A stretch of 64,000 nt of DNA from a virus. The position numbers and the translations under genes were made by a program. The notes under the pieces were generated by a model. That model saw only the letters and a program-made list of their open reading frames with translations, was not told where the DNA came from and searched no databases. Of the stretch, positions 40,652 to 47,328 are shown piece by piece; within the stretch, counting starts at the first letter, position 1; each line of letters opens with the position of its first letter. The stretch spans positions 43,264-107,263 of the IMG/VR virus record IMGVR_UViG_3300036939_000084; one strand, 5' to 3'.

Positions 40652-41373
40652 TGCCTAAAGGTAGTAATCCCAATAGCCACCACAATAAGCCCACCATCTC
40701 AGGATTAAAAGCATCGGAAATATCTCTCCTGCATGAGCAATGGGCTTTTCTAGAAATTATCGGACGCAAAAATAAATCAAGAGGAGGACGTGAAGTGGTC
40801 AGAGCGATGCAAGTCATTGCCAAGCGCAATTGGCAAAAATCTGCTGAAATTTTCAAATGTGAGCCAACACCAGAAGCATTGAAGTCCAAGCTGATTGAGA
40901 TGTTCCCCAGCATTCAAAAGGGGCGCAAAACAGCAGATGATTTAATTCAAGAAATAGCTTTAGGCGAATGCAGCCTTGATTGGAAACCTGAGACTGGTTT
41001 TATCAGAGTTGTTAATTTAGCTAGTATTGCTATTGTTGATGGCGATCGCAAGCTCGTCGAGGCCTATCAGGAACTAGCGAGTGGAGAAATATTCCCCCGC
41101 AACATCGAAGGCGTAGCAGAGAAAATCCAGTATCCTGAATCTCCCCAAGAGGGAGCACTGCGAGGATTAGAAGAGGAATTGGGAATTGTACCTGCATCTT
41201 TAGAGTTTATTGGTGAGACCTTTGATAAGAATCAACGGTCAAAATACCAGGGTATTGAGTCCTTTGCGCGAAAGTATCAATTTCGCGCAACACTCAAACC
41301 GGAAGATATCAAAGATGAGTACGTAGAAGACAGGGATGGTGATAAGACAGTGTTTAGATGGGTTCTTGTTTAA
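40651..41373 (+). CDS. Nudix-like hydrolase with N-terminal helical domain
   Basis: Around residues 170-190, ESPQEGALRGLEEELGI matches the Nudix box (E-x7-R-x-L-x-E-E-x-G-I), with Gly in place of the first Glu after Arg. The two metal-binding Glu residues of the EE pair are kept. The N-terminal 100 residues are helical and basic, possibly nucleic-acid binding. With the neighbouring ring-nuclease-like gene it could act on a signal nucleotide, but the substrate is unknown. Confidence 0.55.
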   Translation: MPKGSNPNSHHNKPTISGLKASEISLLHEQWAFLEIIGRKNKSRGGREVVRAMQVIAKRNWQKSAEIFKCEPTPEALKSKLIEMFPSIQKGRKTADDLIQEIALGECSLDWKPETGFIRVVNLASIAIVDGDRKLVEAYQELASGEIFPRNIEGVAEKIQYPESPQEGALRGLEEELGIVPASLEFIGETFDKNQRSKYQGIESFARKYQFRATLKPEDIKDEYVEDRDGDKTVFRWVLV

Positions 41374-41375
41374 TT

Positions 41376-41387
41376 TGTGATAAAATA
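41376..41387 (+). promoter_or_regulatory. TGTGATAAAATA promoter box
   Basis: Perfect copy, 30 bases before the ATG at 41418. Confidence 0.75.
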
Positions 41388-41417
41388 AACATACAGATCA
41401 ATAAGGAAAACAAAAAG

Positions 41418-41765
41418 ATGGGTTGGAATGGATTCCAAGAGGCAATTGGCGGATACATAGAAGAAGTTGTCGTAAGACAGCTTAAAGTTAACGAGTACAA
41501 TGTTTCAGTTAAAAACATTGCTCATCGACAAGAACAAGGACTATTGAGTAGTTCCACTGCTTTCTACCAGGGAACCACGTATAGTGGTGAATGGTTGGTG
41601 CTTATGTCAGATATTGAGTTGTCCACTGAGCTTGTCAGAAGGGACAAAGAAAAGAACGAAAAACAGAAGCTAATAAACGAATTAAATTCTCTCGTTTATC
41701 ACAAAGGTGTCATCACTAAAGCAATGAAACAGAGAATCGCAGAACTTAGAAGAATTTTGTACTAA
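41418..41765 (+). CDS. Hypothetical cassette protein, 115 aa
   Basis: The ATG at 41418 is preferred to 41358 because the promoter box lies between them. A strand-rich N-terminal half and a basic helical C-terminus (DKEKNEKQKLINELNSL). Followed by a copied gene end and terminator. Confidence 0.6.
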   Translation: MGWNGFQEAIGGYIEEVVVRQLKVNEYNVSVKNIAHRQEQGLLSSSTAFYQGTTYSGEWLVLMSDIELSTELVRRDKEKNEKQKLINELNSLVYHKGVITKAMKQRIAELRRILY

Positions 41766-41767
41766 AA

Positions 41768-41858
41768 ATTCTTGTCTAGGATGATATTTGCGAAGAAAGC
41801 CCAAAAGTTGTTGATGTAGAGCGTTCCTCTAAAAGCAGAAGGTTGCCAGATTAAAGAA
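41768..41858 (+). pseudogene. Copied 3' end of the gene at 41955-42224
   Basis: About 85 bases match 42140-42225 closely (LVWDDIREENPKVVDV in the full gene; here frame-disrupted), and the terminator that follows is also related. It is a remnant with no start. Confidence 0.75.
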
Positions 41859-41890
41859 AAAGTTATCGCATATATATGCGATAACTTTTT
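41858..41890 (+). terminator. Terminator after copied gene end
   Basis: AAGTTATCGCATA and TATGCGATAACTT arms with TTTTTT; a diverged HIP1-stem terminator. Confidence 0.85.
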
Positions 41891-41916
41891 TGTTTGCATA
41901 TTATTATGTATTGTTG

Positions 41917-41928
41917 TGTGATAAAATA
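41917..41928 (+). promoter_or_regulatory. TGTGATAAAATA promoter box
   Basis: Perfect copy, 26 bases before the ATG at 41955. Confidence 0.75.
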
Positions 41929-41954
41929 TAAAAGTAAACAAACATTAAACAACG

Positions 41955-42224
41955 ATGACTATCAACAAAATTCAACATTTCGAGTTCGGTGAATACGAAG
42001 GTAGCGACCGGATATCGGGAAGAATTGAAGCCGGGGACGATGGATTGGCCGTATTCATAGATGGCTATGGCGAATGTACTTCTCCAGACGGTAATGGGGC
42101 AATCATTATCCTTGAAAAATACCAGGGACGACTAAGGGTTCTTGTCTGGGATGATATTCGCGAAGAAAATCCAAAGGTTGTTGATGTAGAGTGCGCCTCT
42201 GAAAGCAGAAGGTTGCCGAATTAA
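41955..42224 (+). CDS. Hypothetical cassette protein, 89 aa
   Basis: Acidic, strand-rich (GRIEAGDDGLAVFIDGYGEC), with no family known. It is a self-contained cassette with its own box and HIP1-stem terminator. Its 3' end is duplicated at 41768. Confidence 0.65.
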   Translation: MTINKIQHFEFGEYEGSDRISGRIEAGDDGLAVFIDGYGECTSPDGNGAIIILEKYQGRLRVLVWDDIREENPKVVDVECASESRRLPN

Positions 42225-42227
42225 AGA

Positions 42228-42264
42228 AGAAGCGATCGCGTTATTATCTGCGATCGCTTTTTTC
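42228..42264 (+). terminator. HIP1-stem terminator
   Basis: AGCGATCGC and GCGATCGCT arms followed by TTTTTTC. Confidence 0.85.
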
Positions 42265-42284
42265 TTGTTAAACATCTAACATGA

Positions 42285-42296
42285 CGTGATAAAATA
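42285..42296 (+). promoter_or_regulatory. CGTGATAAAATA promoter box
   Basis: One change from the consensus, 66 bases before the ATG at 42363. Confidence 0.65.
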
Positions 42297-42362
42297 AACA
42301 CAAAACTAAAAAGCTAACAAAGTCCCTCTCTTTGTCCCAACCAATCAACAGGAGCAAGCCAA

Positions 42363-43133
42363 ATGACAAAAACTAGTCCAGCAAAACCTAAACCAAAGCC
42401 CCGGCAGTCCCTCATTGAGTTACCAGAAGACAGCGGGGCTATTTTCCAAGCGGTGGGAATTCTCCCAGGTGATGTAGCGTTTGAAGAGCAGGTCGCATCA
42501 ATAACGGTCGGAGGAAAACAGTACCGCCTCTTCTATTCCAAAGAACATCGGAATGCTTTCGAGGCGCTCAAATTAAATGTTAGGGCTACCGGGTCAAGCC
42601 AACGATTGATTGTCTATCCCTGCGTTCGCCACTTCCCAAAAAAAGAGCAACCTTATCAATTAGCCTTTCAAGTCGTTGGCTTTATCGGGAAGACGCCTAT
42701 CGAGAGCTGTATCTCACAAGAACTCCAAGACTTTGAGTTTAGGATTGCTGGGCTGTGGCAGTTCATCCCTGTTTGTACCACTCCCTGCGTCACGGTTCTA
42801 AAAAACTTCTCTTCCGAACGAATTGGTTTCATCAGAGAGGCGACTGTAGAGGAGAAAGTACGGTTCATGAAGGCGTCTCACATTCCGTTACTCTGGTCAA
42901 ACCCGCCGGTGCGACCTTTCAGGTTTAACCCTAAGCTTGAGAAAGAACAACAGGGTTCATCCGCGTTTGTCCAAATTACGGCGCGATTCTTACCAGACCA
43001 GGACATATTCGAGTTCAAAACCTTGCGCTCTCTCCCAGCCAGTAACTCACCTAAAGGTCTGAAAGCTGGGAAGAAAGATAAGGCTGAGGTTTTGGCTAAG
43101 TTAAGATCTCAGCAGAGCAAAGCCAAAAGATGA
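42363..43133 (+). CDS. Conserved protein of unknown function, 256 aa
   Basis: A basic Pro-rich start (SPAKPKPKPRQSLIELPED) leads to a strand-rich globular body with several Cys and aromatic residues; no catalytic motif is recognised. It has a GGAG ribosome site and ends at palindrome copy 21 plus a terminator. Similar proteins seem common in cyanobacterial plasmids, but that is from memory and uncertain. Confidence 0.6.
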   Translation: MTKTSPAKPKPKPRQSLIELPEDSGAIFQAVGILPGDVAFEEQVASITVGGKQYRLFYSKEHRNAFEALKLNVRATGSSQRLIVYPCVRHFPKKEQPYQLAFQVVGFIGKTPIESCISQELQDFEFRIAGLWQFIPVCTTPCVTVLKNFSSERIGFIREATVEEKVRFMKASHIPLLWSNPPVRPFRFNPKLEKEQQGSSAFVQITARFLPDQDIFEFKTLRSLPASNSPKGLKAGKKDKAEVLAKLRSQQSKAKR

Positions 43134-43148
43134 TTCCTACTTTTTTAT

Positions 43149-43158
43149 TAAACCTTTA
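43149..43158. repeat. TATTAAA-CC/GG-TTTAATA palindrome, copy 21
   Basis: Full 16-base form between the gene stop and the terminator. Confidence 0.85.
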
Positions 43159-43166
43159 ATACAAAA

Positions 43167-43193
43167 AGCCCCGGAATTAACTGGGGCTTTTTG
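43167..43193. terminator. Bidirectional terminator
   Basis: AAAAGCCCCGG and CTGGGGCTTTTT arms between convergent transcripts. Confidence 0.85.
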
Positions 43194-43210
43194 CTGTAAC
43201 TATTCATACA

Positions 43211-43432
43211 TCAAAACATCTTTCCTCTCCAAAAACGATGTCGATCTTGGATTAGCAAATATTGAGAATAGCTTGGCTGTAAAGGATCACAATTAATTAG
43301 ACTGTTGAGTTGTTTCATTTCGGATTCCCAAAAAGTCAGATCCACAGGCGGATACCGAGAATTCCAGTGATGAGTTCGGAGATATCGTCGCAAAGCTTCT
43401 CGTTCATGCCAAAGAGTGAAATTTTTAGACAT
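43211..43432 (-). CDS. Hypothetical protein, 73 aa
   Basis: Starts at an ATG at 43432, eight bases inside the methyltransferase gene's end. A basic protein (WHEREALRRYLRTHHW) of unknown function; possibly a partner of the methyltransferase. Confidence 0.55.
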   Translation of the reverse strand: MSKNFTLWHEREALRRYLRTHHWNSRYPPVDLTFWESEMKQLNSLINCDPLQPSYSQYLLIQDRHRFWRGKMF

Positions 43433-44570
43433 CGACCAATAAACCTTTAAGACAACTTGCCATGTCCGTGATCGCCCCCGGCAGCATCCCCATCGACAGC
43501 ATCTTGATCCGCTCATTCGCCGACAACTCGACGAGCTTGCCCTCATGTGACAAACCATACCTGGTACAGTCTGTCATCTCCCCCATTATGCGTTCAATTT
43601 CGGTTGGCAGGGGAGGTCGGGTTTCACCGTTGGGCATCCTCACTTTCATGTGGCCGGTACCAGGCTGACGATACCCTGAGCGTTTCTGCCAGTTCATTCC
43701 CCGAATAGTGGGAGCGAAGCGCGTGTATACTCGTTCCCCCGCTGCTGCCCTCATCACGAAAGCGGTTGCTCCCTTTTCCAGTACATTCTGCAACGTCGCC
43801 CAGTGGTAGGCAAAGTTCTCAAACTCTGCATCCACGGACAGGAGTTGACCCAAGCCAAAACAGCAGAACTTGAGAGACGGAGGTGGAGATGCATCAGCTA
43901 AATTGCTGATACTCAGCGTCTTTTCCTTAAATGCGCTAAGCCTCTTAAAGAAGTGGTTTGCAATTTGAGCGGGAGCCTTGCGACTCAACAAAGGGAATAC
44001 CCCGGCTAGTGCCTGAACATTCAAATCAATACACGGTTGACCAAGATCTAATAAATCATTTCGGACGCCGATTAGATAAATCCGTTGGCGCAACTGAGGT
44101 GCCCAGTGGGTACCATCAATAACACCAGAACAACCAGAGTATCCAGCCTCGCTTAAGGCGGATAAAAACTCCAGATAATCAGTTCCTGGCGGACGGTCTT
44201 TTACTTTCCGGGGAGAGCTGAGCATTCCTGGGACATTCTCAAACAGAATCCCCCTAGGCTGCTTGTCGAGAACCACTCGCACATACTCGAAAGAGAGACT
44301 ACCAATTTCACTATGGATTCCCTGCTGCATCCCGCCAGAGCTGAATGCTGTACAAGGGCTGCCGCCCAGAATAATGTCGGTGTCCGGAAAGGCGGAGGAA
44401 GAATAGCTACAGATATCTCCTTCAATCGTTTTGCAATTTGCAAAACGATAGCGGTGGACTGACAAAGCCTTGTCATCTATATCATTGCCGCAGATGACTT
44501 CAATTCCTGCTTTAACTAATCCTGCGGTACCAAGTCCAGCGCCGCAAAACAAATGTAGAGCTGTTAGCAT
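43425..44570 (-). CDS. C5-cytosine DNA methyltransferase
   Basis: All main motifs are present: I (LHLFCGAGLGTAG), IV with the catalytic Cys (GGSPCTAFS), VI (FENVPGM), VIII (QLRQRIYLIG) and X (IKMLSMGMLPGAITDM). The ATG at 44570 has a GGAGGAG site; a longer frame from 44657 belongs to the overlapping gene. No restriction enzyme is adjacent, so it is an orphan that may protect phage DNA; the target is unknown, although GCGATCGC sites are abundant. Palindrome copy 22 and a TTTCGCAAATTGC repeat lie at or in it. Confidence 0.85.
   Translation of the reverse strand: MLTALHLFCGAGLGTAGLVKAGIEVICGNDIDDKALSVHRYRFANCKTIEGDICSYSSSAFPDTDIILGGSPCTAFSSGGMQQGIHSEIGSLSFEYVRVVLDKQPRGILFENVPGMLSSPRKVKDRPPGTDYLEFLSALSEAGYSGCSGVIDGTHWAPQLRQRIYLIGVRNDLLDLGQPCIDLNVQALAGVFPLLSRKAPAQIANHFFKRLSAFKEKTLSISNLADASPPPSLKFCCFGLGQLLSVDAEFENFAYHWATLQNVLEKGATAFVMRAAAGERVYTRFAPTIRGMNWQKRSGYRQPGTGHMKVRMPNGETRPPLPTEIERIMGEMTDCTRYGLSHEGKLVELSANERIKMLSMGMLPGAITDMASCLKGLLVDV
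43440..43449. repeat. Palindrome copy 22 (right arm changed)
   Basis: AATAAACCTTTAAGAC within the last codons of the methyltransferase gene. Confidence 0.65.
44429..44446. repeat. TTTCGCAAATTGCAAAA repeat inside methyltransferase gene
   Basis: CGTTTTGCAATTTGCAAAACG, a 21-base near-perfect palindrome coding RFANCKT in a variable region. Confidence 0.7.
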
Positions 44571-44985
44571 TTTTGCTCCTCCAGTTTTTGCAACACCCGC
44601 GCCACGATCTTGTCGCAATGACAAGTACGGGGGGAGCACAACACATAAGGTATACATTGTTTCTCGCCCGAACCATCTGAAAGATCCGCATCATCTCCGC
44701 TGAAACCTGACGAGATTTTGGATTTTTAAATGTTGGCGAAATCTGCAATCCCTGCTGCTTCCAAATCTCTAAGGAAATGTGGATATTGAGATAATGGCGA
44801 TAAGCCAAAAGGTTCTCTTCTAACCACTCGTCATAAGCTTGGCAGACAGTGAGGCGATCGCACTCCTTCCTCATCTCAAACGGATTTCCCAAGACCGAGG
44901 AGCGATCGCACCGAACCTGCAACCACCCCTTCTCGCCAACCCAGCCACTTCGCAACGACCCAACTTTAATTTGCCCTGACTTCAT
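44564..44985 (-). pseudogene. DUF4326 protein with a frameshift in a C tract
   Basis: The N-terminal part (LQVRCDRSSVLGNPFEM ... YDEWLEENL) is a DUF4326 domain. The frame then breaks at a run of six C (minus strand, near 44630). Shifting by one base restores APPRTCHCDKIVARVLQKLE, the family's usual C-x-P-x-x-C-H ending, with a stop in ATGCTAA that overlaps the methyltransferase start. So seven C were probably present originally. It may be a sequencing error, a phase-variable tract or a -1 ribosomal frameshift. Confidence 0.6.
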
Positions 44986-46138
44986 CTTTCACCTCCAACC
45001 GACTCACCGCCAACTCATACACTCGAACTAATTCATCAACACCTGTGGTTTCCAGTTCAATTTCCAGCTCCTCCTCTGGAATTTCCACCTTCTGTTCCCG
45101 GTGCTTTGCCCAGAGAATTCTGATCTGTTGTCTGAGTGCCTGCTCTAGGTTGCGGCGCAAGTCCATTCCCCAGGCAATCAACTCTTTGTCGTCCATTTCC
45201 TCGAATTTTGGAAGGGGGACGGGGGTTGAACGGAGAGACTGGAGTTTGTCGGTTAAGCTGATGATGCGATCGCACATCTTCTGACGACTCGAAGGAGCTT
45301 TTGGCTTTAATTCCACTTCAACTTTAGGAACAATAGATGTCACAGGTACGACGAAATCACTAGCCTGGGGCTTAGCAGATAGAGTTGCAAAACCTTTAAT
45401 AGCCTCTACTCTGGACTCCACCATCTTCACCCCAAATTCTGGCTCAACTTCTAGGTGGCAGAACCACTTCTTTTGGTTAAATGTTTTACCTTCAGGTGTG
45501 ACGTGGCGACAGTTTTGCTGGGTCTTTACCAATACAAATGGAATATCCCTCAAGTCATATTCCTTGTAGGCTTCTAAATTGCCACTAATAGTGGTGATGT
45601 CCTTGATGGAATGTGTGGTGAGTACAACCTCGCCCGGATACCTTAATTCAGGTATCGTAAAGCGGAGTTGACCCGTCGGCTTACACTCCTTGGGGCATTT
45701 CTTATCCCCCTCCTTAGCTGAACAGGGAATAGGAGCATAAGGAGAATCTCCTTCTTCATCTAAATGAATGGAGCAAATTTTTCCGTCACAGTAGCGAACA
45801 CACATACTTTCCTTTCCAACCATCTGCCATTTTTGGTTTGATGGTCGCCATACCTGCATCACGTTGGGATATGGGAAGAGGATATGCACCTGTTTAGGTT
45901 TGTCCAACTCTTCGTAACGGGCAAGAAGTTCATCATAGAGAGAGTTAAACTTCCCCGTTATACTTGGAACCTTCTTGAATCTTTCTAGGGGTTCAAACCG
46001 ATAGTACTCCAGTTCGTCCCCGTAAACTTGAATTTCTTTCCCTTTCCTGTTGACGGTTTTTTTCTTTCCGCCCTTGTATATTTTCCCTATTTCCACGATT
46101 TTTGGCTCGATTGGTTGATTTGCTCGGAAGACGGCCAT
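44966..46138 (-). CDS. Gp3-like recombination directionality/metal-binding protein
   Basis: The middle region (PKQVHILFPYP, then CVRYCDGKICSIH, then paired Cys in KKCPKECKPTGQLRFTIPEL, then IKDITTISGNL) matches the phage Gp3-like RDF family with its zinc-type Cys cluster. The N-terminal 60 and C-terminal 130 residues are additional, helical and charged. In this replication block it may act in DNA replication or recombination rather than excision, since no integrase is seen. Confidence 0.55.
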   Translation of the reverse strand: MAVFRANQPIEPKIVEIGKIYKGGKKKTVNRKGKEIQVYGDELEYYRFEPLERFKKVPSITGKFNSLYDELLARYEELDKPKQVHILFPYPNVMQVWRPSNQKWQMVGKESMCVRYCDGKICSIHLDEEGDSPYAPIPCSAKEGDKKCPKECKPTGQLRFTIPELRYPGEVVLTTHSIKDITTISGNLEAYKEYDLRDIPFVLVKTQQNCRHVTPEGKTFNQKKWFCHLEVEPEFGVKMVESRVEAIKGFATLSAKPQASDFVVPVTSIVPKVEVELKPKAPSSRQKMCDRIISLTDKLQSLRSTPVPLPKFEEMDDKELIAWGMDLRRNLEQALRQQIRILWAKHREQKVEIPEEELEIELETTGVDELVRVYELAVSRLEVKDEVRAN

Positions 46139-46143
46139 GATAA

Positions 46144-46153
46144 TAAACCTTTA
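46144..46153. repeat. TATTAAA-CC/GG-TTTAATA palindrome, copy 23
   Basis: Exactly fills the gap between the dnaN stop (46154) and the next gene's start (46138). Confidence 0.85.
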
Positions 46154-47290
46154 TTACGCGAGAGCAGGTGCCATGACTGCCGTTACAATAACCAAATCTT
46201 TCTCGGAATGGGGACGGAGGAAGAATGGTAAGCGATCGCCAAATAACTCCATCACACCCTCTTTGTCCTTTATGTTCTTGAGGTTGGATAAAAGGTAAAC
46301 GAAGTTAACGCAAACTTCCAAGCTTTCGCCTTTGACAATAACAGGAATTTCCTGGAAGCTCTCTTTTCCATCTGTCTGGGCCCACAGTTTCATCGTCTGG
46401 TCTTCAGCGCAGACATGTACCTTAAGCCTGTTACTTGCGGCTGTTGCTGAAGGTTCGAGAATTTCTAAAATCTTCAACAAATCAGAAACTGAGAAGAGAA
46501 TCTCTCGTTTCAAAGCATCAGGTCGTGCGGGAACTTGTTGAATATATTCTGGCATGATTGTGCCTGGGTACTGCCCTGCCAAAGTTCGGCATAAAATGTA
46601 CCCACCCTGAGAGTCTTCGATTTTCATCATGCCGTGCTCTTTACGCATGGCAAGTTTAACCTCTCCCTGTTCCAACCTCAGGAAGGAGATTACAGCTTTG
46701 ATGGCAGAACTCGCAACCATACAAGATGTGTCTTGTACCTCCTGCTCATTCTTCATGCAGAACAGTGCCATTCGTTGCGACTCTCCAGCCATGAAACGAA
46801 TGACACTGTTCTGAATCTGCAAATAAATAGATGCCCAGGTCTGCTTGTACTCATCGGTGGTGGCAGCGAATTCCACTGCCTCAAATCCCTCTAGCAACAA
46901 AGATGAAGAAATACTGATTGTTTCCCCTGCTGTGAAATTAATCCGAGGGTACTCTTCTCCGTCAAGGAGACCTACTCTTGTTTTTCCTGTAGTACAGTAG
47001 AACCAGGCTTGCTTGGAATCAATAGGTACCTGAATCGATTTCAACCCGTATAGTCGAGGAATCTCTTTCTCAATAATCGAGATCGTTCCTGGCGTAATAA
47101 CTGTTGCTGATTCGGAGTCTACAACGGACAAAATCTCTATTGCTAAGTCGCAAGCCTTAAAGATGACCTTGCTCTCAGTCGCCTCAATGGTTAGTGCTGT
47201 GGAGATAACCTGTGGTGCTTTGGACGCGATTGCGTGCTTTACCCGCGCTAAATGCAGCGCGAATGTTTTTTCGTCGATCTCGATATGCAT
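46154..47290 (-). CDS. dnaN: DNA polymerase III beta sliding clamp
   Basis: 378 residues, the usual length, with three-domain clamp features: FKACDLAIEILS in domain I, FAATTDEYKQTWASIYLQIQ in domain II and the C-terminal PFFLRPHSEKDLVIVTAVMA. It would tether a polymerase; none is coded in the window. The start has a conserved leader (ACATTTATTGTCAGC) and a promoter box upstream inside the dnaG end. Confidence 0.9.
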   Translation of the reverse strand: MHIEIDEKTFALHLARVKHAIASKAPQVISTALTIEATESKVIFKACDLAIEILSVVDSESATVITPGTISIIEKEIPRLYGLKSIQVPIDSKQAWFYCTTGKTRVGLLDGEEYPRINFTAGETISISSSLLLEGFEAVEFAATTDEYKQTWASIYLQIQNSVIRFMAGESQRMALFCMKNEQEVQDTSCMVASSAIKAVISFLRLEQGEVKLAMRKEHGMMKIEDSQGGYILCRTLAGQYPGTIMPEYIQQVPARPDALKREILFSVSDLLKILEILEPSATAASNRLKVHVCAEDQTMKLWAQTDGKESFQEIPVIVKGESLEVCVNFVYLLSNLKNIKDKEGVMELFGDRLPFFLRPHSEKDLVIVTAVMAPALA

Positions 47291-47294
47291 TAGC

Positions 47295-47310
47295 TGACAA
47301 TAAATGTTTG
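47295..47310 (-). promoter_or_regulatory. Conserved leader ACATTTATTGTCAGC
   Basis: The same sequence stands just before dnaG (49664) and the gene at 51155 (51402), in the place of a ribosome site. Confidence 0.6.
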
Positions 47311-47316
47311 TCTATT

Positions 47317-47328
47317 TACTTTATCACA
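47317..47328 (-). promoter_or_regulatory. TGTGATAAAGTA promoter box (variant)
   Basis: One change from the consensus, 26 bases before the dnaN start, overlapping the dnaG stop. Confidence 0.65.
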
